The notes beneath the pieces are model-generated. The model searched no databases. It had not been told where the DNA came from and saw nothing but the letters and a program-made list of their open reading frames with translations. Source: Ruminiclostridium sp. (GTDB taxonomy: Bacteria; Bacillota_A; Clostridia; Oscillospirales; Oscillospiraceae). Taken from it: 30,435 nucleotides of DNA. Both the position numbers and the translations under genes were made by a program. Of the stretch, positions 22,612 through 29,938 are shown one piece after another. Position 1 is the first letter of the stretch; each line of letters opens with the position of its first letter. The DNA is taken from NCBI GenBank assembly GCA_017521345.1, contig JAFXCU010000094.1, forward strand, positions 1 through 30,435, written 5' to 3'.

Positions 22612-23529
22612 ATGATCACTGAACTTTACGCCGCCCTGGAAGCCGTCCACGCCGGACAGGAGCTGTCCCCCGTTCAGGCGGACCTTCCCGATGGTCTGAC
22701 CCCTGAGGTCCAGCCCCTGGCTCAGCAGGTCCACGCCTGCCTGACCGCCGGTGACGGCAAGGCCCTGCTGGACCTGTGCTTCTCCCCCGTGTGGGCAGAG
22801 TACAAGGCCTTCCTGACCCCCCTGCCCATGCTCCTCTGCCTCACCGAGGCCATGGTGGACCTGCTCAACGCCCTGGATCCCCAGGAGGACCCCCTGGTCT
22901 TTATGGCCGAGCGCACCGACCCCATGGAAAATCCCATCTTCCAGGAGGACGAGACCCGCTCCCTGGCCTTTGACCGGATGGGCTGCCAGCTGATGACCGT
23001 CAACTGCAGTGGGTCCGGCTCCGTCTCCGGCTGGAAGAAGGAGTTCCGCTATGAGGGCGAGACCGAAAACGGCCTGCCCCACGGCCAGGGTACCCAGTAC
23101 ACCGGCACCCGCCGCCTCCTCACCGGCCGCATCACCGAGACCCCCTTCCGCTCCGGCCGCTGGGAGAAGGGCGTCCTGGCAGAGGGCACCTTCCAGGATG
23201 CCCTGGTGGTGTGGAACGGCGGCGACCTGGCCGAGGCCTTCCCCATGGAGGGTCCCGACGGCATGCCCCTCCAGCTGGCCACCTGCGTCCCCGACGTCCT
23301 CATTGAGAAAAACACCCCCTCCTGCTCCGGCGTGTATGTGGCCGACCTGACCGTGGGCCCCAACGGCTATGCCGCCCAGGAGCCCCTGACCCCCCTGTGC
23401 CCCGGCAAGGGCGGCGAGTTCCGCATTGCCTGCCAGGACTGCTTCCTGTGTCCCCCCGTGGCTTCCATCACGGCAGAAATGGACGACCCCGATATCCCCG
23501 TGGTCTTTGCCGCTGACCCCGAACTCTGA
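22612..23529 (+). CDS. Uncharacterised cytoplasmic protein with a MORN-like segment
   Basis: A 305-residue protein without signal peptide or membrane segment; helical N-terminal half (ELYAALEAVHAGQELSPVQA onward) and a beta-rich second half. KEFRYEGETENGLPHGQGTQ (about 143-162) resembles a single MORN repeat, followed by degenerate ones (LLTGRITETPFRSGRWEKGV, LAEGTFQDALVVWNGG). The C-terminus has several cysteines (CPGKGGEFRIACQDCFLCPP) that could bind metal. No family is recognised. AAAGGAGA lies 10 bases before the ATG. It probably belongs to the EamA-MATE operon and precedes the SLH lysozyme-like gene by 15 bases. Confidence 0.72.
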   Translation: MITELYAALEAVHAGQELSPVQADLPDGLTPEVQPLAQQVHACLTAGDGKALLDLCFSPVWAEYKAFLTPLPMLLCLTEAMVDLLNALDPQEDPLVFMAERTDPMENPIFQEDETRSLAFDRMGCQLMTVNCSGSGSVSGWKKEFRYEGETENGLPHGQGTQYTGTRRLLTGRITETPFRSGRWEKGVLAEGTFQDALVVWNGGDLAEAFPMEGPDGMPLQLATCVPDVLIEKNTPSCSGVYVADLTVGPNGYAAQEPLTPLCPGKGGEFRIACQDCFLCPPVASITAEMDDPDIPVVFAADPEL

Positions 23530-23544
23530 TTGGAGGACTCCCCT

Positions 23545-24846
23545 ATGAAAAAAAGAATCACCGCCGCACTGCTGGCCTGCCTGATGCTGGTGGGCCTGAT
23601 GCCCACCGCCATGGCCGCCCAGGTCAGTGACGCTCAGATCATCGACGCCATCGTTATCTACCTGAACATCAAGGAGGGCAACTACGACTCCATCAATCCC
23701 AACGACAACGGGGCCCTGTCCGTTGGCAAGATCCAGTGGCACGCAGGCAACGCCTTGACCCTGATTCGAAAGATCGAAGCCCGTAACCCACAGCAAGCTC
23801 AGGAGATCCTGGGGGAAGAGCTGTACATTGAACTGATGGACCCCGCTACCAACTGGGCATCCCGCATCGTAGACGCTGAGGAGGCCACCCGACTGTCCAA
23901 ACTGCTGGCCACGGCAGAGAGTAAAATCGTCCAGGACGAAGAGGCCGAGGCCTACATGAAAAGCTACATCAAGTCTGCCAGAAATCAGGGGTTGACCGAC
24001 CCCACTATTATCGTCTACTACTGCGATATGTATAACCAAAGCCCCCGAATGACCCTTCGCACCGCCAAGGCTGCCATTGCGGCCGCCGGTTCTGCTGATG
24101 CTGTCACTCTGGAACTTCTCCACGAGACCGCCTTACAGGACGAAACCGCCGGAAAATACCCCAATCGCCGCAACGCTACCTATGAGTACTGCAAAAATCT
24201 GGGCTGGAGCAGCACTGTCACCCCTCCTGTGACCCCTCCCACCCCCTCCAAGGTGAAGTTCCCCAAGGTGGCCACCTACAAGCAGGGTCAGTTCTATGAC
24301 GTATCCGCCAGCAAGTGGTACAACACCAACGTGGCCCGGGCCGTGGAGTACGGCCTCATGAAGGGCCAGGGCGCCAACGTCTTCAGCCCCGAGGGCAACG
24401 TGACCATCGCCGAGACCATCACCATGGCCGCCCGCATCCACTCCATCTACACCACCGGCTCTGCCAACTTCAAGCAGTCCTCCGGCGCCAGATGGTATGA
24501 GGTCTACTTCAACTACGCCTACAACAACAAGATCGTCACCGCCGAATACTACTGGCACATGGTGAACGAGCCCGCCACCCGGGCCCAGTTTGCCGAGATC
24601 TTCGCCAAGGCGCTGCCCGCAGAGGCTCTTCCCGCCAAAAACACCGTGGCAAACAATGCCATCCCCGACGTACCCTCCTCCCTGTCCTACGCAGGGGCCG
24701 TGTACACCCTCTACCGGGCAGGCATCCTGACCGGCAGCGACGGCAACTATTTCTACCCCGGCAGTTACATCAACCGCGCCCAGGCCGCCGCTATGGCCTC
24801 CCGCATGGCCGACAGCGACCTGCGCATGAGCGTGACTCTGAAGTAA
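23545..24846 (+). CDS. Exported lysozyme-like protein with SLH repeats
   Basis: A 433-residue protein. Signal peptide at 1-25 (MKKRITAALLACLMLVGLMP then TAMAA). Residues about 28-215 form a helical domain with EGNYDSINPNDNGALSVGKI followed by QWH, which reads like a lysozyme-type glycan hydrolase active site with a glutamate (E44) and nearby aspartates, but I cannot name the family. A Pro/Thr linker (VTPPVTPPTPS, about 226-237) leads to two SLH-type modules with KWYNTNVARAVEYGLMKGQG, ARWYEVYFNYAYNNKIV and YINRAQAAAMASRMADS. Likely role: cell-wall remodelling while anchored to the wall. ATG at 23545 with GGAGG 10 bases upstream. The last gene before a repeat and a change in operon. Confidence 0.8.
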   Translation: MKKRITAALLACLMLVGLMPTAMAAQVSDAQIIDAIVIYLNIKEGNYDSINPNDNGALSVGKIQWHAGNALTLIRKIEARNPQQAQEILGEELYIELMDPATNWASRIVDAEEATRLSKLLATAESKIVQDEEAEAYMKSYIKSARNQGLTDPTIIVYYCDMYNQSPRMTLRTAKAAIAAAGSADAVTLELLHETALQDETAGKYPNRRNATYEYCKNLGWSSTVTPPVTPPTPSKVKFPKVATYKQGQFYDVSASKWYNTNVARAVEYGLMKGQGANVFSPEGNVTIAETITMAARIHSIYTTGSANFKQSSGARWYEVYFNYAYNNKIVTAEYYWHMVNEPATRAQFAEIFAKALPAEALPAKNTVANNAIPDVPSSLSYAGAVYTLYRAGILTGSDGNYFYPGSYINRAQAAAMASRMADSDLRMSVTLK

Positions 24847-24862
24847 AAGTAATCAGTAAGAA

Positions 24863-24956
24863 GTAATAGTGAATAGGTATGGTATTTCCTTCGGAAATGA
24901 TTCAAATCGTCGCGAAGCGACACCATACTTATTCACTATTCACTATTCACTATTAC
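24863..24956. repeat. Inverted repeat with GTAATAGTGAATA ends, two inner hairpins and a 7-bp tandem
   Basis: The left end reads GTAATAGTGAATAGGTATGGT (first 20 bases from 24863) and the right end carries the inverse ACCATACTTATTCACT, followed by TATTCAC repeated in tandem and closing TATTAC at 24956. Inside are hairpins ATTTCCTTCGGAAAT (24884-24898) and GTCGCGAAGCGAC (24909-24921). This resembles a MITE-like element with slipped repeats at one end. It lies between the SLH gene and the thioesterase gene and is the only such copy here. Confidence 0.7.
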
Positions 24957-24995
24957 CTGGGCATACGCCCAAACGACACGAAAGAGGTGTGTCCC

Positions 24996-25490
24996 ATGAA
25001 GACACCAAAGACAATGAACCCCGCCCACACCCAGGCCCTCATGGGCCTTCTCAACAAGGCCCCCTACTTTTCCCTCCTGGGCATGGACTTCCAGGTGATG
25101 GAACCGGGCTACTGCCGGCTGGTGGTCCCCCTGGACTACAGCCGCCACGGCAACTCCTTCGGGGCCGTCCACGGGGGTGTCTACTCCTCCATCATCGACA
25201 CCGTGGCCTACTGGGCCCTCTACTGCCAAATGGAGGAGGACCAGGGCTACACCTCCCTGGACCTGAACGTCACCAACCTGGGGATGGTCCAGTCCGGCAC
25301 CCTCATCGCCGAGGGCCATGTGGTCCGGGCGGGCCGGTCCATCTGCCTGAGCGAGGCCACCGTGAAGAACCAGGACGGCAAGCTCCTGGCCCACGGCACC
25401 TCCAAGCTCATGGTGCTGGAGGGAAAGCAGTCCATCCACACCCTCCTGGCCGCCGAAGGGGCCAACCCCCTGCCCCCCAAATTCTTATAA
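24996..25490 (+). CDS. PaaI-type hotdog thioesterase
   Basis: A 164-residue hotdog-fold protein of the PaaI/YbgC type, likely hydrolysing an acyl-CoA. The characteristic core is SRHGNSFGAVHGGVYSSIID followed by TVAYWA (about 49-74), with HGG at the catalytic turn and an acidic residue in the central helix, and LNVTNLGMVQSGTLIAEGHV in the beta sheet. The ATG at 24996 is chosen with GAGGTG 6 bases upstream; a longer frame from 24879 would read through the repeat. It is 12 bases ahead of a GreA-like gene and probably co-transcribed with it. Substrate unknown; the usual active form is a tetramer. Confidence 0.88.
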   Translation: MKTPKTMNPAHTQALMGLLNKAPYFSLLGMDFQVMEPGYCRLVVPLDYSRHGNSFGAVHGGVYSSIIDTVAYWALYCQMEEDQGYTSLDLNVTNLGMVQSGTLIAEGHVVRAGRSICLSEATVKNQDGKLLAHGTSKLMVLEGKQSIHTLLAAEGANPLPPKFL

Positions 25491-25502
25491 GGGAGATGCC
25501 TT

Positions 25503-26006
25503 ATGCACGACGAACTGACCCAAGTTGACATTGATAAAATGAAGGAGGAGCTGGAGCACCGCCGCCTGGTCCTCCGCCCCCAGCTCATTGAGGAAGTGAA
25601 GGTGGCCCGTGCCTTCGGCGACCTCAGCGAGAACTTTGAGTACAAGGCCGCCAAGCGGGAGAAGGGCCGCAACGACAGCCGCATCCGCTATCTGGAGAAC
25701 ATGATCAAGACCGCCAAGGTCATCGACGGCACCTCTACCGGGGACGGCATCGGCCTCTTCGACAAGGTGACCTTCTGGATCGAGGAGGACGAGGAGGAGG
25801 AGACCATCCAGCTGGTGACCACCCTCCGCCAGGACGCCCTGAAGGGCCTGATCTCCAAGGAATCCCCTGTGGGCAAGGCCCTGTGGGGGCATAAAGAGGG
25901 GGACCGGGTCCTCATCGAGGCCAGCCCCACCTACAGCTACTATGTCCAGATCCGCTCGGTGGAAAAGACCGGCGAAGACCCGGACATTCCCATCAGTACT
26001 TATTGA
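25503..26006 (+). CDS. GreA-family transcription elongation factor
   Basis: Stimulates transcript cleavage by RNA polymerase that has backtracked. The 167-residue protein has the N-terminal coiled coil (about 8-78) with AFGDLSENFEYKAAKREKGR carrying D40 and E43, which correspond to the acidic tip residues of GreA, and the C-terminal FKBP-like domain with SKESPVGKALWGHKEGDRVL. The usual GDLSENAEY is GDLSENFEY here, and the C-terminal domain has an acidic insert (EEDEEEE). It may therefore be a second Gre-type paralog rather than the main GreA. GGGAG lies 8 bases before the ATG. It precedes a DUF1254 gene by 28 bases. Confidence 0.88.
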   Translation: MHDELTQVDIDKMKEELEHRRLVLRPQLIEEVKVARAFGDLSENFEYKAAKREKGRNDSRIRYLENMIKTAKVIDGTSTGDGIGLFDKVTFWIEEDEEEETIQLVTTLRQDALKGLISKESPVGKALWGHKEGDRVLIEASPTYSYYVQIRSVEKTGEDPDIPISTY

Positions 26007-26034
26007 CACACATTTTTAGACTGGAGGTCCCACG

Positions 26035-27354
26035 ATGGAAAACCGTACCCCCGATCTGCTGCAGAAGGCCTACTTCTTCACCCTGCCCCTGATGATCATG
26101 GACGCCACCCACGTGAAGATGACCAACACCGTGAAGGCCACCGACCTGCAGGCCCCCAAAAATCAGTTCATCCATGCCCTGACCCTGGCGGACGCCACGT
26201 CCACCGACGTGGTCACCCCCAACGTGGACACCATCTACTCCCAGGTCTATCTGGACCTGGACCAGGACGCCGTGGTGCTGACCATGCCCAAAACCGACCG
26301 GTTCTGCAACGCAGAGATCCTGGATGCCTACACCAACTGCATCACCATTCTGGATGCCGCCGCCTTTGACCAGGAGGAGCAGACCTTCCTCTTCACCGGC
26401 CCCAACTTCACCGGCCCCATCCCCGAGGGTATGACCCAGGTTTCCTGCCCCACCGCTCTGAACTGGGTCCTCATCCGCACCATCTGCTACAGCAAGGCAG
26501 ACGAGGCCCAGGTCTACGCCATTCAGAGCAAAATGACCGCCTGCACCCTGGCCCAGTATGGGGCCGGGACCCAGGATCAGCCCCCGGAGGGCACCTTTGA
26601 CCCCGCCAACAACTTCATCCCCGTCCGGCAGGTCCTGGGCATGTCCCTGGCCGACTACTTCACCCGGGCCAACGCCCTCATGGTCACCAATCCCCCTGCT
26701 GCCGAGGACGCCCCCATGCTGGCCGAGCTGGCCCCCCTGGGCGTAGGCCCCGGCCTGACCTTTGACGGCGCTGCCTTTGGTCCCCAGGGTGAGGCCCTGT
26801 GGCGGGAGATGCTGGCCCAGTCCGTCCCTCTGACCCTGAAGGCCTCCTTCCACTTCATGGTCCTGAACGGCACCTGGCAGTATTTCGGCAAGCCCATCGC
26901 CGAGTTCGGCACCGAATACGCCTACCGGGCTCTGGTGGCCCTGGCCGGCTTCGGCGCAAACCCCGTCTCCGTGGCAGTCTACCCCAAGGGCGAGGTGGAT
27001 GCCCAGGGTCAGCGGCTGAACGGAAAGAACAACTACGTGCTCCACTTTGAGGCAGGCGCCCTGCCTCCCGTCCAGGCCAGCGGCTTCTGGTCGGTCACCG
27101 CCTACAACAGCGCCACCGACCTGCTGATCGACAACGAGCTGGACCGCTACTGCATCAACGACCGCAGTCAGGTCCAGTACAACCCTGACGGCTCCCTGGA
27201 CATCTACCTCCAGGCCCACCGACCGGAGGAGGACAAGGTCTCCAACTGGCTCCCCGTGCTGGAGGGTGCGTTCCACCTCTTCCTGCGGGTCTACCTCCCC
27301 CAGGAGTCCGTGGTCACCAACGTCTGGAAGGCCCCCGTCATCCTGCCTGTCTAA
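26035..27354 (+). CDS. DUF1254/DUF1214 domain protein
   Basis: A 439-residue protein with the two-part DUF1254-DUF1214 layout. The N-terminal part has TPNVDTIYSQVYLDLDQDAV (about 62-81); the C-terminal part has GFWSVTAYNSATDLLIDNEL, YCINDRSQ, YNPDGSLDIYLQ and NWLPVLEGAFHLFLRVYLP, all typical of DUF1214. The biochemical role of the family is not settled; many homologs are exported. Here no signal peptide is seen (MENRTPDLLQKAYFFTLPLM start), so it may act in the cytoplasm. GGAGG lies 9 bases before the ATG, and a strong terminator follows. It is the last gene of a run with the thioesterase and GreA-like genes. Confidence 0.88.
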   Translation: MENRTPDLLQKAYFFTLPLMIMDATHVKMTNTVKATDLQAPKNQFIHALTLADATSTDVVTPNVDTIYSQVYLDLDQDAVVLTMPKTDRFCNAEILDAYTNCITILDAAAFDQEEQTFLFTGPNFTGPIPEGMTQVSCPTALNWVLIRTICYSKADEAQVYAIQSKMTACTLAQYGAGTQDQPPEGTFDPANNFIPVRQVLGMSLADYFTRANALMVTNPPAAEDAPMLAELAPLGVGPGLTFDGAAFGPQGEALWREMLAQSVPLTLKASFHFMVLNGTWQYFGKPIAEFGTEYAYRALVALAGFGANPVSVAVYPKGEVDAQGQRLNGKNNYVLHFEAGALPPVQASGFWSVTAYNSATDLLIDNELDRYCINDRSQVQYNPDGSLDIYLQAHRPEEDKVSNWLPVLEGAFHLFLRVYLPQESVVTNVWKAPVILPV

Positions 27355-27361
27355 GCCCAAC

Positions 27362-27398
27362 AAAAAACGCTGCAGAGTTTCCTCTGCAGCGTTTTTTT
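27362..27398 (+). terminator. Terminator of the DUF1254 gene
   Basis: AAAAAACGCTGCAGAG and CTCTGCAGCGTTTTTTT are inverse arms around TTTC, with seven T at the end. Confidence 0.92.
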
Positions 27399-27462
27399 GC
27401 AACTAATTTTTTATAGTTTTCACATTTCCCTGATGTTTCCGGAGATTTTGTGGCTCCCCCTC

Positions 27463-27491
27463 TTGATTTTGCAAGAAAAATGGTGTATGAT
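27463..27491 (+). promoter_or_regulatory. Promoter of the candidate small RNA
   Basis: TTGATT (27463-27468), 17 bases, TATGAT (27486-27491). No plausible protein start with a ribosome binding site follows before the terminator. Confidence 0.65.
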
Positions 27492-27497
27492 TTCATC

Positions 27498-27647
27498 GTA
27501 TTTGAGATACTCCTTCCCACTTTATACTTTTCTTCAAACGTTCATCCTTCCTACCTTCTTTTTCATTGTGAGTCCCCTCGGGTTTGCGCGTATCCGTTGG
27601 GACGAAAAGACAGCACCCGATCTCCTGTCCGGGTGCTGTCTTTTTTT
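27498..27647 (+). ncRNA. Candidate small RNA with C-rich single-strand regions
   Basis: A promoter at 27463-27491 is followed about 150 bases later by a strong terminator, with no gene between. The RNA would be pyrimidine-rich, with repeated anti-Shine-Dalgarno-like words CTCCTTCCC (27509-27517), ATCCTTCCTACC (27544-27555) and GTCCCCTCG (27572-27580). Firmicute trans-acting RNAs commonly use such C-rich segments to block ribosome binding sites. No match to a named family was recognised. The promoter and terminator are seen; the RNA itself is inferred. Confidence 0.5.
27605..27647. terminator. Terminator of the candidate small RNA
   Basis: AAAAGACAGCACCCG and CGGGTGCTGTCTTTT are inverse arms around ATCTCCTGTC, followed by a run of T on the plus strand. 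On the minus strand it follows structured repeat copy 2 and could also end the kinase-regulator transcript. Confidence 0.88.
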
Positions 27648-27809
27648 GTGAAAAGGCAAAGCCTTTTCACAAAAGGGGGTTGCGGCCTGCTGCGCGCGTC
27701 CTTCGGGCACACTGGCAGGCCGAGCAGTGTTTTCCGGCACGCGCATGTCGCGCCGGAAAACGAATCCAATTATATTTCGCCGCTGCGATGGCGAAACTCT
27801 ACGAGGTTT
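27644..27809 (-). repeat. Four-hairpin structured repeat, copy 2
   Basis: Minus-strand order: AAACCTCGTAGAG (27809-27797); hairpin 1 TTTCGCC/GGCGAAA (27796-27775); hairpin 2 GTTTTCCGGC/GCCGGAAAAC (27761-27729); CTGCT; hairpin 3 CGGCCTGC/GCAGGCCG (27722-27683) with inner GTGTGCCC and GGACGCGC; hairpin 4 TTTTGTGAAAAGGC/GCCTTTTCACAAAA (27674-27644). Total length equals copy 1 (166 bases). It lies 39 bases past the stop codon of the response regulator, in sense orientation, and could be part of its 3' untranslated region. Confidence 0.75.
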
Positions 27810-27848
27810 TATCGGTTCAGTCGGTAACAATGTCGTTTCTTCATCGAC

Positions 27849-28541
27849 TCACCCTCGGAAGCGATATCCCACGCCCCAGACGGTCTCGATGTATTGGATA
27901 TGGTCCGGGTCGATCTCGATCTTGTCCCGAATGTGCTTGATGTGGACGGTGACGGTGGACACGTCCCCGTAGTTCTCCACCCCCCACACCGCATCGAAGA
28001 GGCGGTCCTTGGAGTAGACCGTGTCCGGGTGCTCGGCCAGGAAGAGGAGCAGGTCGTACTCCTTGCCGGTCATGCTCACCTCCCGGCCATTGACCCACAC
28101 CCGGCGGGCTTCCCGGTCCATCTCCAGGCCCCGGATCTTCAAAACCTCTGGCCGGGGTTTCTCCCGGCTGCCCACCAGGCGGTGGTACCGCTGGATATGG
28201 CTCTTGACCCGGGCAACCAGCTCGCTGGGGGAGAAGGGCTTGGTCATGTAATCGTCGGCCCCCAGGCCCAACCCCCGGACCTTGTCGATGTCGTCAGCCA
28301 GGGCGGAAATGATGATGACCGGGGTGTCCTTCTCCTCCCGGAGGCGGCGGCAGATCTCAAAGCCGCTCAAGCCCGGGAGCATCACATCCACGATGATCAG
28401 GGCGAACTCCTCCGCCAGGGCGGTCTGGAGGCCCTGGGTGCCGTCGGTGCAGAGGGTGCAGGCAAAGCCGTTGATCTCCAGGTAGTCCCGCTCCAGCTCG
28501 GCCACGCTCTGGTCGTCTTCAATAATGAGAATTTTCATCAT
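27849..28541 (-). CDS. OmpR-family response regulator
   Basis: A 230-residue regulator. The receiver has the EDD pair near residues 8-10, phospho-acceptor D52 in IIVDVMLPGLSGFEI, serine in IIISALADD and the lysine in YMTKPFSPSEL. The winged-helix domain (about 133-230) includes EVSMTGKEYDLLLFLAEHPD, YSKDRLFDAVWG, TVTVHIKHIRDKIE and the final VWGVGYRFRG. Its ATG overlaps the kinase stop (ATGA), so the order is kinase then regulator, the reverse of many pairs and of the pair at 10753-13114. The kinase and the ABC permease upstream suggest control of a transporter, perhaps for antimicrobial peptides, as in Bce-like or VanR-like systems; this is only context. A structured repeat and terminator follow. 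Confidence 0.93.
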   Translation of the reverse strand: MMKILIIEDDQSVAELERDYLEINGFACTLCTDGTQGLQTALAEEFALIIVDVMLPGLSGFEICRRLREEKDTPVIIISALADDIDKVRGLGLGADDYMTKPFSPSELVARVKSHIQRYHRLVGSREKPRPEVLKIRGLEMDREARRVWVNGREVSMTGKEYDLLLFLAEHPDTVYSKDRLFDAVWGVENYGDVSTVTVHIKHIRDKIEIDPDHIQYIETVWGVGYRFRG

Positions 28542-29686
28542 AACAGGTCCTCCTCCCGCAGGGGCAGGTACACGAAGGCACGGGTGCCCTCCCCTTCCGC
28601 ACTGGTGAGCCAGATCTTGCCGTGGTGGCTCTCCACGATGGACCGGCAGATGGCCAGGCCCAGGCCGCTGCCGGGGACCGAGCTGGTCCGGGCGGTGTCT
28701 GCCCGGAAGAAGCTGTCGAAGACGTGGCGGAGGGCCTGGGTGCTGATGCCCTTTCCGTTGTCGCTCAGCTGGATGACCAGCCCCTTTTCGTACTCCTCGG
28801 CGGTGAGGGCAATGGCCCCGTTGGGCCTGCCGTATTTGATGGCGTTGGACAGGAGATTGTCCAGCACCCGCTTGATCTTGTTTCGGTCTGCCGTGACCAC
28901 AAAGGGACCGGCGGGGACCTGACAGGTGAAGGTCATCCCGGCCCCCTGGGCCTCCAGGGCGTATTCCTCCCCCAGGTCGGCCAGGAAGGGGGCCAGGTCC
29001 ACATACTCAAAGTGGTACTGCATCCGGCCCAGCTCATACTCGGAAAAGTCGCTCATGTTCCGCACCAGCTTCTCCAGGACGGTGGTCTTGCTGTAGACGA
29101 TGTCCAGGTAGTGGGCCTGCTTCTCCGGTGTGTTGGCGATGCCGTCCCGGATGCCCTCCACATAGCCCTTGATGGCAGTGATGGGGGTGCGCATATCGTG
29201 GGACAGGTTGGCCATGAGCAGGCCACGCTCCTCCTGGGCGGCGGCCTCGGCCGCGGCAGCCGCTTTCAGCCGCTGGCGGACCCCTTCCAGGGACTGGCTC
29301 AGTTCATCCAGCTCCTGCTCCTGGCAGGAGAGGATCTCAAAGTCCAGTTCCCCTTCCCGCAGGTTGTCCGCCGCCTGGCGGAGGGTGTTCAGGGTGTCGG
29401 TGAGGCGGCCGGTATACCGGGAGGTCAGCCACAGGCACACCCCGGCCACAGACAGTGCCAGGAGGACACAGCCCAGGATGAAGTAGGGCAGGATGCGGCC
29501 CGGGCCGGAGAATTCCCCCTTCAGCAGGGTGAGCATAGCCAGGATGAAGCTCTCCCCGCCCGGGACCTGGAGGGCGAAGGCCCCCAGCAGGAGCACCACC
29601 AGAAAGAGGGCAATGAAGAGGGAGAGAAGCAGCATCAAAAGGCCGGTCTGGAGAAACCGGCCTTTCAGTGTTTTCTTTTTGGGCAT
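28538..29686 (-). CDS. Sensor histidine kinase
   Basis: A 382-residue kinase with two membrane segments (about 13-38 and 65-88) enclosing only a short loop of about 25 residues, then HAMP (about 89-140), HisKA with H163 in MANLSHDMRTPITAIKGYVE, and ATPase with NLLSNAIKYG (N box), LSDNGKGIST (G1) and SGLGLAICRSIVES (G2). The small extracytoplasmic loop suggests that it senses within the membrane or through a partner transporter, as in intramembrane-sensing kinases; the ABC permease fragment upstream fits this. GGGGTGGAA lies before the ATG. The regulator follows with an ATGA overlap. Confidence 0.93.
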   Translation of the reverse strand: MPKKKTLKGRFLQTGLLMLLLSLFIALFLVVLLLGAFALQVPGGESFILAMLTLLKGEFSGPGRILPYFILGCVLLALSVAGVCLWLTSRYTGRLTDTLNTLRQAADNLREGELDFEILSCQEQELDELSQSLEGVRQRLKAAAAAEAAAQEERGLLMANLSHDMRTPITAIKGYVEGIRDGIANTPEKQAHYLDIVYSKTTVLEKLVRNMSDFSEYELGRMQYHFEYVDLAPFLADLGEEYALEAQGAGMTFTCQVPAGPFVVTADRNKIKRVLDNLLSNAIKYGRPNGAIALTAEEYEKGLVIQLSDNGKGISTQALRHVFDSFFRADTARTSSVPGSGLGLAICRSIVESHHGKIWLTSAEGEGTRAFVYLPLREEDLL

Positions 29687-29699
29687 AGTTCCACCCCCA

Positions 29700-29937
29700 A
29701 AACCTCGTAGAGTTCCGCCCTCCGCAGAGGGCGGAATCAGTTTTAATCATATTTTCTGGCGGCGTGTACGTCAGAAAATATACTGCTCAGCCTGCAAACG
29801 TGCGGGCCTTGGCCCGTGCGCTGCAGCAGGCTGCAATCCTTCACTTTTGAATGGGGCAACTATCAATCAGGCAGCACAACACCCTCGTACACTGCCGCAC
29901 CGAACGAAGCACATTCTCAAAGGCCCCATTCAAAAGT
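29700..29937 (+). repeat. Four-hairpin structured repeat, copy 3 (with long hairpin-4 loop)
   Basis: Plus-strand order: AAACCTCGTAGAG (29700-29712); hairpin 1 TTCCGCCCTC/GAGGGCGGAA (29713-29736); AATCA; hairpin 2 ATATTTTCTGGCG/CGTCAGAAAATAT (29749-29781); CTGCT; hairpin 3 CAGCCTGC/GCAGGCTG with inner CGGGCC/GGCCCG (29788-29833); hairpin 4 ACTTTTGAATGGGG/CCCCATTCAAAAGT (29843-29937) with a 67-base loop. It fills the gap between the ABC permease and the kinase, antisense to both, and ends one base from the permease stop codon. The loop itself holds no recognisable feature. Confidence 0.75.
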
Positions 29938-29938
29938 C

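Noticed and set aside
21050..24123. Long minus-strand open frames opposite the MATE, MORN-like and SLH genes
   Set aside because: These are antisense to genes with known motifs, overlap each other, and are composed of repeated Gly/Gln/Glu/His typical of complementary GC-rich codons.
24879..24995. N-terminal extension of the thioesterase
   Set aside because: It would be encoded by the inverted repeat and has no ribosome binding site, whereas the ATG at 24996 has one.
27510..27563. Ten-codon minus-strand frame reading MKKKVGRMNV
   Set aside because: Although GAGGGG lies upstream, it is very short, unconserved to my knowledge, and no minus-strand promoter is seen.
27450..27827. Plus-strand open frame across the small-RNA region and the repeat
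   Set aside because: It reads through a strong terminator and a structured repeat, and its ATG at 27480 lies inside the promoter.
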